This document shows, piece after piece, positions 40,517 to 49,893 of a DNA stretch of 64,000 bases. Numbering within the stretch: the first letter of the stretch is position 1; each line of letters opens with the position of its first letter. The stretch lies in NCBI GenBank assembly GCA_020025275.1, contig JAHHSI010000001.1, positions 124,001 to 188,000 of the forward strand, written 5' to 3'. The translations under genes and the position numbers were made by a program. This DNA comes from Oscillospiraceae bacterium. GTDB lineage: Bacteria > Bacillota > Clostridia > Oscillospirales > Oscillospiraceae. The notes beneath the pieces were generated by a model. It was not told the DNA's origin. It saw nothing but the letters and a program-made list of their open reading frames with translations, and did no database searches.

Positions 40517-41185
40517 TCAGTTTACATATTCATTGGGGTCCACCACTTTGCCGTCCTTGGTCACGGAGAAGTGGAGGTGGGGGCCCATGTTGCTCTCGGC
40601 CGGGGCGGTGTCGCCCACATAGCCGATGATGTCCCCGGCGCTGACGGCCTGTCCTTCGGCCACCGGCGGGTTGGCCAAGAGACTGCTGTACTGGGTGGTA
40701 TAGCCGTCACTGTGCTCAATATAGACGGTGGTGCCCATGAGCTCGTCGTTGACGACCTTGGATACAGTGCCGTCGGCAGCTGTTTTGACGGCGTCACCTT
40801 CGGCGGCCTGAATATCCATGCCGTTGTGGGTGCGCCAATCGGCCATGGTCTCATCGTAGAGGAGCTCGGTCATGCTGAACACCGTGACCGTTGTGCCGTC
40901 CAGCGGGGAGACGACCTGGGGCAGCAGATCCTCGACCTGCATAGTCTCCTTTGCATCGGGCGGCTCCGGCGCAGGCGGGACCTCCGCCTTTTCAACGGGC
41001 GCCGGGGCCGGCTGGGGGGCGGGATGATCCGTCACGGTGGTGTGGGATGTGACATCTTTGGCCGGCTTTTCCGGGCGGAAGAGTGCTGCATAGCCGATAA
41101 CACCTGTGACCAGAAGGCACAGGGCAAGGGCTATGTAAAAGCCCTTACCGGCAAACGACCTCTTCGGCGCGTTCATATTTCCCAT
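40517..41185 (-). CDS. M23-family peptidase, SpoIIQ-like
   Basis: 222 aa. N-terminal transmembrane helix (~14-33), Pro-rich linker, LytM/M23 domain ~95-220 with all zinc ligands: His and Asp in THNGMDIQ and the HLH pair in GPHLHFSV. SpoIIQ of clostridia has this size and layout and keeps the ligands; it sits in the forespore membrane facing SpoIIIAH. A vegetative wall endopeptidase is the alternative. ATG has AGAGG 5 nt upstream. Confidence 0.8.
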   Translation of the reverse strand: MGNMNAPKRSFAGKGFYIALALCLLVTGVIGYAALFRPEKPAKDVTSHTTVTDHPAPQPAPAPVEKAEVPPAPEPPDAKETMQVEDLLPQVVSPLDGTTVTVFSMTELLYDETMADWRTHNGMDIQAAEGDAVKTAADGTVSKVVNDELMGTTVYIEHSDGYTTQYSSLLANPPVAEGQAVSAGDIIGYVGDTAPAESNMGPHLHFSVTKDGKVVDPNEYVN

Positions 41186-41259
41186 AGTAACCTCTTCTGA
41201 GACGGCGCCAGACCGTCTCACCGCCTGTCCCGGCCGGCGGCACGCCGAAATTAGGGGGC

Positions 41260-41300
41260 AAAAAACCTCTGTCACCAGTATGGGCGGACAGAGGTTTTTT
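41260..41300 (-). terminator. terminator of gpsA
   Basis: 14-bp stem aaaaaacctctgtc / gacagaggtttttt with T-tract on the minus strand. Confidence 0.88.
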
Positions 41301-41334
41301 TATACAGGAAACGTGAAATTTTTACAGAGCGATC

Positions 41335-42297
41335 TTACAGGTCGAATTCGCCCTTGAGACTGCGGCCGAAAAGCTCCCGGAGAACGTCCTCCGGCCGGGC
41401 CTGTTCATAGAGCGTTACATAGACGGCACGGCAGATGGGCAGATCCACGTGGTAGGTATCCCCCAACTGCAGCATGGCACGGACGGTGTAGTAGCCCTCG
41501 GCCAGCTTGTCGTAGGTCTCTCCTTTGATGAAGGACTCGCCGAACTGGCGGTTGTGACTGTACGGAGAGAATACGGTGGCCTCATAATCGCCCAGATGGC
41601 AAAGCCCATAGGCGGTCAGCTCGTTGCCGCCCATGGCACGGATCAGCCGGCCCACCTCCCGAGTGCCGCGGCTCATCAGCGCCCCCTTCAGAGTGGACAG
41701 GTGGAGACCGTCCAGGAATCCGGCGGCGATGCCCACCACGTTCTTGGCCGCAGCGCCGACCTCGTTGCCCAGCAGGTCGTTGCCGTAGTAAAAGCGGATG
41801 AGATCGCTGGAAAAGGACTCCACCAGACGGTGCTTGGTCTCCTCGTCGGCACTGTCGATGACCATGCAGTTGGGGATGCCGCGGTAAAACTCCTGCACAT
41901 GACCGGGCCCCAGCCAGACGGCCACCTTATTGCTGGGATCCAGATTGTCCCCGGCGATCTGGGTCAGGCGGCGTCCGGTGCCGATCTCCAGCCCTTTCAT
42001 GCACAAAACAAAGGTCTTATGTCGCAGTTCCAGCGGACGGAGCTGCTCCATCAGGGCCTGCAGGCCCTGGGAATTGATGGAGATGACGATGACCTCGGCC
42101 TCCTGCGCTGCGTGGATGTCGTAGGTCAGGGAAATGGACTCGGGCAGGCGCAGCAGGTCGTTTTCCCGGGTGGCCATGAAGGCCTCCATGTGGCGGGATC
42201 CCTTTCGCCCATATAACGTCACCTGATGGCCGATGCGGTCCAGATACCATGTGATGAGAGAGCCCCAGCGGCCGCAGCCGATGACACAGATACGCAT
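41335..42297 (-). CDS. gpsA: glycerol-3-phosphate dehydrogenase [NAD(P)+]
   Basis: 320 aa. Reduces dihydroxyacetone phosphate for phospholipid synthesis. Rossmann motif CVIGCGRWGS; VWLGPGHVQEF; catalytic Lys in VGAAAKNVVGIAAGFLDG; SRGTREVGRLIRAMGG. Slightly divergent from the commonest GpsA (GCGRWG rather than GAGSWG) but all blocks are present. Terminator at its 3' end. Confidence 0.92.
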   Translation of the reverse strand: MRICVIGCGRWGSLITWYLDRIGHQVTLYGRKGSRHMEAFMATRENDLLRLPESISLTYDIHAAQEAEVIVISINSQGLQALMEQLRPLELRHKTFVLCMKGLEIGTGRRLTQIAGDNLDPSNKVAVWLGPGHVQEFYRGIPNCMVIDSADEETKHRLVESFSSDLIRFYYGNDLLGNEVGAAAKNVVGIAAGFLDGLHLSTLKGALMSRGTREVGRLIRAMGGNELTAYGLCHLGDYEATVFSPYSHNRQFGESFIKGETYDKLAEGYYTVRAMLQLGDTYHVDLPICRAVYVTLYEQARPEDVLRELFGRSLKGEFDL

Positions 42298-42322
42298 ATT
42301 GTTACCTCCTATAGCGGAATAA

Positions 42323-42355
42323 AAAATAACCGGAACGTCTTGTTCCGGTTATTTT
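42323..42355 (-). terminator. terminator of gpmI
   Basis: 14-bp stem aaaataaccggaac / gttccggttatttt with T-tracts; ends the glycolytic unit. Confidence 0.88.
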
Positions 42356-42382
42356 ATCATATTTTGAATGAAAGGGAAACCC

Positions 42383-43894
42383 TTACTTGACGATCAGCGT
42401 TTTGCCGTCCATCTCCTCAGGGCAGGCCAATCCCATCACATCCAGAATGGTGGGCGCAATGTCCGCCAGACGACCGGGGCGCAGCTCGGTGCCGGCGCCG
42501 CAGAGGATAAAGGGCACCAGATTGGTGGTATGGGCCGTCATGGGGCTGCCGTCGGCTTCCTTCATCTTTTCGGCGTTGCCGTGGTCGGCCGTGACCATGG
42601 CGATACCGCCCATTTTCAGTGTGGCATCCACCACACGGCCGACGCACTCGTCCACCGTTTCCACGGCCTTGATGGCGGCGTCCAGAACGCCGGTGTGGCC
42701 CACCATGTCGCAGTTGGCGAAGTTGAGGATGATCACGTCGTATGCCCCGGAATTGATGCGCTCGACGCACTTGTCGCACACCTCATAAGCGCTCATCTCC
42801 GGCTGGAGGTCATAGGTGGCCACCTTGGGAGAGTTCACCAGAACACGGTCCTCACCGGGGTACTGTTTTTCCACACCACCGTTGAAAAAGAAGGTGACGT
42901 GGGCGTATTTCTCCGTTTCGGCGATGCGCAGCTGGGTGAGCCCCAGAGAGCTGAGGTACTCGCCCAGACCGTTCTTCACCTGCAGACGGGGCCAGGCCAC
43001 CTGTACGTTGGGCATGGTGGCGTCATACTCCGTGTTGCACACAAAGGTGGTGGGGAAGAACTCCCGCTTGAATCCGTCAAAGTCGGGGTCCACCAGAGCG
43101 CGGGTGATCTCACGGGCGCGGTCGGGACGATAGTTGAAGAAAATGATGCTGTCGCGGTCGGAAATGGTCCCGTTCTCGTTGCACACCACCGGCTCCATAA
43201 ATTCGTCGGTGATGTTGTTGGCGTACGAGGCGGCCACGGCCGCCACGGGGTCGCTGTTCTGTATCCCCTCGCCGTAGACCATGGCGTCATAGGCCAGCTG
43301 GACACGTTCCCAGCGCTTGTCACGATCCATGGCGTAATAGCGGCCCATGACCGTGGCGATGGTGCCGACGCCCAGCTTGGCGCACTCCTCCGCACAGGCG
43401 GCGACAAAGTCACGGCCGGAGGTGGGGGATACGTCACGGCCATCCAAAAAGGCGTGGATGAAAACCTTCTCTACGCCCCGCTCTTTGGCCAGACGCAGCA
43501 GAGCATAGAGGTGATCGATATGGGAGTGGACGCCGCCGTCGGACAAAAGCCCCATGAGGTGGAGGGCCGTGCCGTTGGAAAGGCAGTTGTCCATGGCCGC
43601 ATTATAGGCCTCATTGCGGAAGAAAGAGCCATCCTCGATCCCGCAGCTGATGCGGGGGAGATCCTGAAATACCACACGGCCGCCGCCGATATTGGTGTGG
43701 CCCACCTCACTGTTGCCCATCTGGCCGTCCGGCAGACCCACGTCCAGCCCGGAAGCGGACAGCGTGGTGTGGGCGTATTCGGCAAACAGGTGGTCCAGCA
43801 CCGGCGTGTTGGCCAGCGTGACAGCGTTTCCGCCGTTGGCCGGCGCCATGCCGAAGCCGTCCATAATGATGAGTGTCGTGGGAGTTTTATTCAT
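42383..43894 (-). CDS. gpmI: 2,3-bisphosphoglycerate-independent phosphoglycerate mutase
   Basis: 503 aa, Mn2+-dependent alkaline-phosphatase-like enzyme. LIIMDGFGMAP at the start, catalytic Ser62 in DGQMGNSEVGHTNIG, HAFLDGRDVSPTSG, MVTADHGNAEKM near the C terminus. ATG with GAGGA 5 nt upstream, 31 nt after tpiA. Confidence 0.97.
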   Translation of the reverse strand: MNKTPTTLIIMDGFGMAPANGGNAVTLANTPVLDHLFAEYAHTTLSASGLDVGLPDGQMGNSEVGHTNIGGGRVVFQDLPRISCGIEDGSFFRNEAYNAAMDNCLSNGTALHLMGLLSDGGVHSHIDHLYALLRLAKERGVEKVFIHAFLDGRDVSPTSGRDFVAACAEECAKLGVGTIATVMGRYYAMDRDKRWERVQLAYDAMVYGEGIQNSDPVAAVAASYANNITDEFMEPVVCNENGTISDRDSIIFFNYRPDRAREITRALVDPDFDGFKREFFPTTFVCNTEYDATMPNVQVAWPRLQVKNGLGEYLSSLGLTQLRIAETEKYAHVTFFFNGGVEKQYPGEDRVLVNSPKVATYDLQPEMSAYEVCDKCVERINSGAYDVIILNFANCDMVGHTGVLDAAIKAVETVDECVGRVVDATLKMGGIAMVTADHGNAEKMKEADGSPMTAHTTNLVPFILCGAGTELRPGRLADIAPTILDVMGLACPEEMDGKTLIVK

Positions 43895-43925
43895 AAAAAT
43901 CCTCGATTCTGGTTGTGTCCAGGAA

Positions 43926-44699
43926 TTATTCCTGATTCGCAGCGTTGATGATGTCCACAAACTCGGTGGGCTTGAGTGCAGCACCGCCGATCAGACCGCC
44001 GTCGATGTCGGGCTGAGCCAGCAGCTCTGCAGCGTTGGAGGGCTTCATGGAGCCGCCGTACTGAATGGTGATGGAGCGGGCGATGCGGGCACCATACAGG
44101 TGGCGCACAGTGGTGCGGATGAAAGTGCAGACCTCCGCTGCCTGCTCGGCCGTAGCGGTCTTGCCGGTGCCGATGGCCCAGATGGGCTCGTAGGCGATGA
44201 CGCAGCGGCGCAGCTTCTCGGCGGGCACGCCGGCCAGAGCGGACTTGACCTGCAGGGCGATCAGCTCCATGGTGATGCCCAGCTCACGCTGCTCCAGGGA
44301 TTCGCCCACACAGATGATGGGGTGCAGACCGGCCTCCAGAGCGGCATGGACCTTCTTGTTGACGGTCACGTCGGTCTCGCCGAAGTACTGACGGCGCTCA
44401 CTGTGGCCGATGATGACGTACTTCACGCCCAGATCCTTGAGCATATCGGCAGACACTTCGCCGGTGTAGGCGCCGGACTTCTCATAGAACACATTCTCGG
44501 CGCCCACGGAAACGCGCATATCCTTGAAAGCCTTGATCGCCGCGGGAATGTTGACAGCGGGAACGCATACCACCACGTCGCACCACTTAGCCTTGGGCAG
44601 GAGGGTCTTCAGTTCCTCGGCAAACTTCTTGGTCTCGGAAGCGGTCTTGTTCATCTTCCAGTTGCCGGCGATGATGGTCTTGCGATATCTGCGATTCAT
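43926..44699 (-). CDS. tpiA: triosephosphate isomerase
   Basis: 257 aa. IIAGNWKMNKT (catalytic Lys), YVIIGHSERRQYFGE (His), AYEPIWAIGTGK (Glu), IQYGGSMKPSN. Second-to-last gene of the pgk-tpiA-gpmI unit. Confidence 0.98.
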   Translation of the reverse strand: MNRRYRKTIIAGNWKMNKTASETKKFAEELKTLLPKAKWCDVVVCVPAVNIPAAIKAFKDMRVSVGAENVFYEKSGAYTGEVSADMLKDLGVKYVIIGHSERRQYFGETDVTVNKKVHAALEAGLHPIICVGESLEQRELGITMELIALQVKSALAGVPAEKLRRCVIAYEPIWAIGTGKTATAEQAAEVCTFIRTTVRHLYGARIARSITIQYGGSMKPSNAAELLAQPDIDGGLIGGAALKPTEFVDIINAANQE

Positions 44700-44795
44700 A
44701 ATGTAATTTCTCCTCTTTGATTTTATTGAAATGCTAAATAAAAAACGAAAACAATTGCTGCGGCGGGGTAGACCGCAGCGGGGGGGTCAGGTGGC

Positions 44796-45992
44796 TTACC
44801 GATCCAGCAGGCAGGCCACACCGGGCAGTTCCTTCCCCTCCATGAACTCCAGAGAGGCGCCGCCGCCGGTGGAGATGTGGGTCATCTTGTCGGCATAGCC
44901 CAGCTGCTGTACAGCCGCTGCGCTGTCACCGCCGCCGATGATGGTGATGGCGTCCGTGTTGCTCAGCGCCTGCGCCACGGCCTCGGTGCCCTTGGCAAAG
45001 GCGGGGAACTCAAAGACGCCCATGGGCCCGTTCCAGATCACGGTGCCGGCGTCCTTCACGGCGCTGCAGTAGAGCTCCACGGTCTTGGGGCCGATGTCCA
45101 TGCCCTCCCAACCGTCGGGGATCATGCCGGCGTCCACGGTCATGCTCTTGGCATCGGCGGCAAACTTGTCGCCGCAGACCGTGTCCACAGGCAGCAGCAG
45201 CTTGACGCCCTTCTGAGCGGCCTTGGCCACCATTTCGTTGGCGTACTCCTGCCAGTCGGCCTCAAAGAGGGAGTCGCCGATCTTGCCGCCCTGAGCGGCG
45301 GAGAAGGTGTAGGCCATACCGCCGCCGATGATGATGGTGTCGGCGATCTCCAGCAGGTTATTGATCACGCCGATCTTGGAAGAGACCTTGGAGCCGCCCA
45401 GGATCGCCACCAGAGGGCGCTTGGGGTTGTCCAGTGCCCCGCCGATGACCTCCAGCTCCTTCTGAATGAGGAAACCGGACACGGCGGGCAGGTACTCGGC
45501 CACGCCGGCGGTGGAGGCGTGGGCACGGTGCACGGCGCCGAAGGCGTCGGAGACATACAGCTGGGCCATAGAGGCCAGTGCCTTGGCCAGCTCCGGATCG
45601 TTCTTGGTTTCACCCTTTTCAAACCGGGTGTTCTCCAGCAGCAGCACCTGACCGGGCTGCAGAGCGGCGGCCTTGGCCATGGCATCTGCCCCCACGACGT
45701 CGTCGGCCATGATGACCTCACGGCCCAGCAGCTCGCTGAGGCGGGCGGCCACCGGCTTCAGGCTCAGCTCCGGCTTTACCTCGCCCTTGGGCTTGCCCAT
45801 ATGGGAGCAGGCAATCACCGCAGCCCCCTGCTCCAGCAGGTACTGCAGCGTGGGAAGAGCGGCACGGATGCGCTTGTCATCGGTGATCACACCGCTGCCA
45901 TCCTTGGCCATCGGAACATTGAAGTCGCAGCGCAGCAGCACTTTCTTGCCTGCCACGTCCACATCTTTCACGGTCTTCTTGTTGTAATTCAT
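44796..45992 (-). CDS. pgk: phosphoglycerate kinase
   Basis: 398 aa. KKVLLRCDFNVPM, RIRAALPTLQYLLEQGA, hinge and nucleotide region ILGGSKVSSKIGVI, C-terminal GGGDSAAAVQQLG and STGGGASLEFMEGKELPG. Start at 45992 with AAGGAG about 9 nt upstream. Only 41 nt separate it from trmL, so the promoter of trmL probably also feeds glycolysis genes. Confidence 0.98.
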   Translation of the reverse strand: MNYNKKTVKDVDVAGKKVLLRCDFNVPMAKDGSGVITDDKRIRAALPTLQYLLEQGAAVIACSHMGKPKGEVKPELSLKPVAARLSELLGREVIMADDVVGADAMAKAAALQPGQVLLLENTRFEKGETKNDPELAKALASMAQLYVSDAFGAVHRAHASTAGVAEYLPAVSGFLIQKELEVIGGALDNPKRPLVAILGGSKVSSKIGVINNLLEIADTIIIGGGMAYTFSAAQGGKIGDSLFEADWQEYANEMVAKAAQKGVKLLLPVDTVCGDKFAADAKSMTVDAGMIPDGWEGMDIGPKTVELYCSAVKDAGTVIWNGPMGVFEFPAFAKGTEAVAQALSNTDAITIIGGGDSAAAVQQLGYADKMTHISTGGGASLEFMEGKELPGVACLLDR

Positions 45993-46033
45993 ACAAACAC
46001 GCTCCTTTATAATACCAGTATGTTGCCATAGAA

Positions 46034-46531
46034 TCAAAGGTGCTTCCGGGCCATTTCGCCGGTGCCGCACAGTCCGGGGAAGCCGTTCTGACGCAGCGCC
46101 TCGTAGGTGAGGATGGCCACGGAGTTGCTGAGGTTCAGGCTGCGGGCCTCGGCACGCATGGGGAGGCGGATGCAGCGTTCATAGTAGGCATTGCGGAAGT
46201 CCTGAGGCAGACCCGCTGTCTCCTTGCCGAAGAAAAGCCAGCAGTTAGCGCTGAAGGACACCTCGTCATAAGCACGAGGTGCCTTGGTGGTGGCCAACCA
46301 TAGATCTGCCTTGGCGGAAGGATGGATGGCAAAAAAGGATTCCAGATTTTCATAGTCCTGTACCTGTACCAATGACCAGTAGTCCAGGCCAGCCCGCCGT
46401 ACGGCTTTTTCGGAAATATCAAAGCCCAGCGGACGAATCAGATGCAGGCGACTGCCGGTAGCGGCGCAGGTGCGGGCAATGTTGCCGCAGTTCTGCGGAA
46501 TCTCCGGCTCAACCAGTACGATATTTAACAC
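46034..46531 (-). CDS. trmL: tRNA (cytidine/uridine-34-2'-O)-methyltransferase TrmL
   Basis: 165 aa, SPOUT fold. LNIVLVEPEIPQNCGNIART at the start; LWLFFGKE-like motif (CWLFFGKETAGLP); IRLPMRAEARSLNLSNSVAI with the trefoil knot. Methylates the wobble base of tRNA-Leu. GTG start (VLNIVL) gives the family length; AAGGAG is 13 nt away, a bit far. Confidence 0.92.
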   Translation of the reverse strand: MLNIVLVEPEIPQNCGNIARTCAATGSRLHLIRPLGFDISEKAVRRAGLDYWSLVQVQDYENLESFFAIHPSAKADLWLATTKAPRAYDEVSFSANCWLFFGKETAGLPQDFRNAYYERCIRLPMRAEARSLNLSNSVAILTYEALRQNGFPGLCGTGEMARKHL

Positions 46532-46642
46532 AGGGAAAAAGACACTCCTTAAAAACCGCAAATCTCTGCTTAAAATGAAAGGAAATACCCCGGGAAGGGG
46601 TGGAAATGTCCAGAATTGTCCCTCTTTTAAGCGGACTTGCCT

Positions 46643-46671
46643 ATTGTAATGCAAAGTCAAAAGAAATTCAA
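46643..46671 (-). promoter_or_regulatory. promoter of trmL-pgk-tpiA-gpmI
   Basis: Minus-strand TTGAAT (46666-46671), 17-bp spacer, TACAAT (46643-46648); predicted leader ~105 nt. The rest of the AT-rich gap 46672-46889 shows only the glmU -10 box. Confidence 0.72.
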
Positions 46672-46856
46672 CTATTAATTCGTAAATTTACCGATTTTTT
46701 CATAAAAATATAAAGCAAACCAATGCGATTGTAGAAAAAACGGGCAGAATGACAGAATTATACGGGGGAAGAAGGGCGATTTCTGGCAGAAGTGATTATG
46801 GGAAAAATAATTCACTGAAATAATGGAAAAGTACTGGATTTTCTCGGATACCCTGC

Positions 46857-46862
46857 TATAAT
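46857..46862 (+). promoter_or_regulatory. -10 box of glmU operon
   Basis: TATAAT 28 nt before the start; -35 weak (TGGATT/CTGGAT). Confidence 0.5.
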
Positions 46863-46889
46863 AAAACCAACAGGATAGAAGGGAGACAA

Positions 46890-47996
46890 ATGGAAATGGC
46901 CTGTCAAACTGCCATCGTCAATTTGAAAGAAGATGCGTTCTCGGCCGGGAAACCGCTGATGCTGCATGAGCTGCTGTTCTGCCCCATTCTGACGTGGGTG
47001 AGTGAGGAATTGCAGTCCAATGGAGTGCGGCGGTTTTTTGTTGTCTGTGAGGAGACTTGGCGGGAGGCGGCGCAACAGGCGCTGTCATCCGTGCAGGGGG
47101 TAGAGTTCTTTGCGGATGCCGCACAGGCGGTGCAGGCGGCGCAGGACGAGGTCCTGGTGCTCCCTTCGGCGGTGGTGCCGGTGCAGTCGTTTGCCGGAAG
47201 CCCCGTCTATGCCGCCGACGCCGATACGCTTACCCCGGCGGACCTGAAAACGGCACCGGAGACGTGCCGCCGTCCGCTGGACTGGATGGCGGTGACGGGG
47301 ATGAAGGAACTGCAGCGTGCCGCCGCACTCTGCCGGGAGATCATCAACGCCCGGCTGATGGCCGAGGGCGTCACCATCGTTGATCCGGCTACCACCTACG
47401 TCGATCCCCGCTGCCATGTGGCCGAAGGAACGGTGCTGCTGCCGGGGACGATCCTGCGGGGGAAAACCACCGTGGGCGCCGGCTGCGAGATCGGGCCCAA
47501 CAGCATGATCCGGGAGTGCACCATCGGGGAGGGAACCACCGTCAACGCCTCCCAGCTCAATGAGAGCACGGTAGGCAGCCACACCAGTGTGGGCCCCTTT
47601 GCGTATATCCGCCCCCACTGCCGGATCGGGGATCACTGCCGTGTGGGAGATTTCGTGGAGATGAAGAACTCCACACTGGGCAACGGCACCAAGGTCTCCC
47701 ACCTCACCTATGTGGGTGACAGCGACGTGGGTGAAGAGGTCAACTTCGGCTGCGGCACGGTGACCAGTAATTACGACGGCCACAAAAAATACCGCTGCAC
47801 CATCGGCAGTCACGTCTTTTTGGGCTGCAACACCAATCTGATCGCACCTGTGACGGTGGGAGACGGGGCCTATACGGCGGCCGGTTCCACGGTGACGGAG
47901 GATGTGCCCGGCGATGCGCTGGCCATTGCCCGGGAGCGGCAGACCAACAAACCGGACTGGGCGGCAAAATTCCGCCGCAGCTGGGAAGACAAGTGA
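46890..47996 (+). CDS. glmU: GlmU-like protein: intact acetyltransferase half, degenerate uridylyltransferase half
   Basis: 368 aa versus ~455 for GlmU. Residues ~1-135 replace the usual 230-residue pyrophosphorylase domain and lack its LxAGxGTRMxS...K signature (here AIVNLKEDAFSAGKPLMLHE). From ~140 the linker (EIINARLMAEGVTIVDPATT) and left-handed beta helix are normal, with catalytic His in SHLTYVGDSDVGEEVNFGCG, SNYDGHKKYRC and APVTVGDGAYTAAGSTVTED. Predicted to acetylate glucosamine-1-phosphate but not to make UDP-GlcNAc from it, so a separate uridylyltransferase is needed. First gene of the conserved Firmicute order glmU-prs-pth-mfd. Confidence 0.88.
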   Translation: MEMACQTAIVNLKEDAFSAGKPLMLHELLFCPILTWVSEELQSNGVRRFFVVCEETWREAAQQALSSVQGVEFFADAAQAVQAAQDEVLVLPSAVVPVQSFAGSPVYAADADTLTPADLKTAPETCRRPLDWMAVTGMKELQRAAALCREIINARLMAEGVTIVDPATTYVDPRCHVAEGTVLLPGTILRGKTTVGAGCEIGPNSMIRECTIGEGTTVNASQLNESTVGSHTSVGPFAYIRPHCRIGDHCRVGDFVEMKNSTLGNGTKVSHLTYVGDSDVGEEVNFGCGTVTSNYDGHKKYRCTIGSHVFLGCNTNLIAPVTVGDGAYTAAGSTVTEDVPGDALAIARERQTNKPDWAAKFRRSWEDK

Positions 47997-48079
47997 GCAT
48001 CAGTCCCTGCGGGGGCTGCTCAGATATTCGTACCACGAGAGAGATTTTTTAATTCAGAGAGAAAGCGAGTGTGTAAAAA

Positions 48080-49039
48080 ATGATTTCTCACGGCAAGGAC
48101 ATTAAGATTTTCACCGGTACCTCCAACCCTGCGTTGGCAGCAGAGATCTGCAAGTGCATGGGGACCAAGTTGGGCGAGGCAGAGGTCAAGACGTTTGCTG
48201 ACGGAGAGGCATCCGTGTCTCTTTATGAAACCGTCCGCGGCAGCGACGTGTTTCTCATCAACTCCACCTGCAAGCCGGTCAACAACAGCCTGATGGAGCT
48301 GCTGGTGATGATCGATGCCTGCAAGCGCGCCTCCGCAGGCCGCATCACGGCAGTGATCCCCTACTTCGGCTATGCCCGTCAGGACCGCAAGGCCAAAAGC
48401 CGCGACCCGATTTCCGCCAAGCTGGTGGCCAATATGCTGACGGCCGCCGGTGCCGACCGCGTGCTGACTATGGACCTGCACGCAGACCAGATCCAGGGCT
48501 TTTTCGACATCCCGGTGGATAACCTGCGCGGCAATCCCGTGTTCGTGGACTACTACGCCAAGAAGTTCGGCGAGCACTGCGAGGATATGGTGGTGGTTTC
48601 TCCCGATGTCGGTTCCGTCAGTCGCGCCCGCATCTTCGCTCAGAAGCTGCATATGGGCCTTGCCATTGTGGACAAGCGCCGCCAGAAGGCCAACCAGTGT
48701 GAGGTCATGAACGTCATCGGCGACGTGGCCGGGAAGGACTGCATCCTGTTTGATGACATGGTGGATACCGCCGGTTCTCTGTGCAATGCCGCCAAGGCGG
48801 TCGTAGAAGTGGGCGGCGCCAAGAGCGTGTATGCCTGTGCCTCCCACGGCCTGCTGTCCGGCCCCGCCATTGATCGCATCAACGACAGCGTCATCACCGA
48901 GGTGGCCCTGCTGAACACCGTGCCTGTGGAGTTCGGTGCCGGCAGTGACAAGATCAAGTATCTGTCCGTGGCCCCCATGTTTGCCGAGGCCATTGAGCGC
49001 ATCTATCAGGAAATTTCCATTGCAAAGCTGTTCAACTAA
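48080..49039 (+). CDS. prs: ribose-phosphate pyrophosphokinase
   Basis: 319 aa. Makes PRPP from ribose-5-phosphate and ATP. KIFTGTSNPALAAEICKCMG, FADGEASVSLYE, PYFGYARQDRK, catalytic region VVVSPDVGSVSRAR and PRPP loop CILFDDMVDTAGSLCNA. ATG at 48080, 83 nt after glmU. Confidence 0.97.
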   Translation: MISHGKDIKIFTGTSNPALAAEICKCMGTKLGEAEVKTFADGEASVSLYETVRGSDVFLINSTCKPVNNSLMELLVMIDACKRASAGRITAVIPYFGYARQDRKAKSRDPISAKLVANMLTAAGADRVLTMDLHADQIQGFFDIPVDNLRGNPVFVDYYAKKFGEHCEDMVVVSPDVGSVSRARIFAQKLHMGLAIVDKRRQKANQCEVMNVIGDVAGKDCILFDDMVDTAGSLCNAAKAVVEVGGAKSVYACASHGLLSGPAIDRINDSVITEVALLNTVPVEFGAGSDKIKYLSVAPMFAEAIERIYQEISIAKLFN

Positions 49040-49057
49040 GAAAATTTGTGTTATGAT

Positions 49058-49087
49058 AAGTGGACTGTCATTTATGGCAGTCCACTT
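49058..49087 (+). terminator. terminator-like hairpin after prs
   Basis: Stem aagtggactg / cagtccactt followed by TGGCTTTTT. Confidence 0.65.
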
Positions 49088-49197
49088 TGGCTTTTTCGGG
49101 GAGAAAAGGACAAAAACGGACATTTTTCAGCTTTATTTCAGCCGCCGGCGCTATGCTGCGGACGGAGTAAAAGACACAGCAACGGAGGCAACGATCT

Positions 49198-49791
49198 ATG
49201 ATATTCAATCGCGGGCAGACCGGCGGCATCAGCTGGCTGGTGGTAGGACTGGGCAATCCCGGAAGCAAGTACGAAAAGACCCGGCACAATATGGGCTTTA
49301 TGGCGCTGGACCTGCTGGGCGGGCAGGAGCATTTCACCTGTGACAAGGTGCGCTTCAAGGCACTGACAGCCGCCTGTACCCTGGGCGGTGAAAAGGTGTT
49401 GGTGATGAAGCCCCAGACCTATATGAATCTCTCGGGCGAGTCGGTGGGAGAGGCGGCCCGTTTTTATAAGATCCCGCCGGAACACGTACTGGTGATTTCC
49501 GATGATATTGCCCTGCCGGCGGGCAAGCTGCGGATCCGCCCCGGCGGCAGCGCCGGCGGCCACAACGGCCTGAAGAACATCATCCAGCACCTGGGAACGG
49601 ATCAATTCCCCCGCATCAAGGTGGGCGTGGGCTCCCCGCAGCAGGCGGGCTATGAGGTGATCGATTGGGTCATCGGCAAGCCGTTGGGGGAGGATCAGAA
49701 GGTACTGGATGAGGCGCTGCAGAAGGCGGCCGAGGCGGTGAGCGTGGTGATTGCACAGGGACCGGATCGGGCCATGAACCGCTTTAATTGA
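49198..49791 (+). CDS. pth: peptidyl-tRNA hydrolase
   Basis: 197 aa. Recycles peptidyl-tRNA. LVVGLGNPGSKYEKTRHNMG with catalytic His in RHNMGF; KPQTYMNLSGESV; DDIALPAGKLRIRPGGSAGG, HNGLKNII. GGAGG about 9 nt before the ATG. Known as spoVC in Bacillus, in the same gene order. Confidence 0.96.
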   Translation: MIFNRGQTGGISWLVVGLGNPGSKYEKTRHNMGFMALDLLGGQEHFTCDKVRFKALTAACTLGGEKVLVMKPQTYMNLSGESVGEAARFYKIPPEHVLVISDDIALPAGKLRIRPGGSAGGHNGLKNIIQHLGTDQFPRIKVGVGSPQQAGYEVIDWVIGKPLGEDQKVLDEALQKAAEAVSVVIAQGPDRAMNRFN

Positions 49792-49893
49792 CGGATGAAT
49801 CCACAAAGACGTGCATAGAGATAGACAAGAGGGACACGCCCGGCTGCAAAACCGGGCGCCATTGGCGTGTATTGAGGAGAAAGGGGGGCCGGT

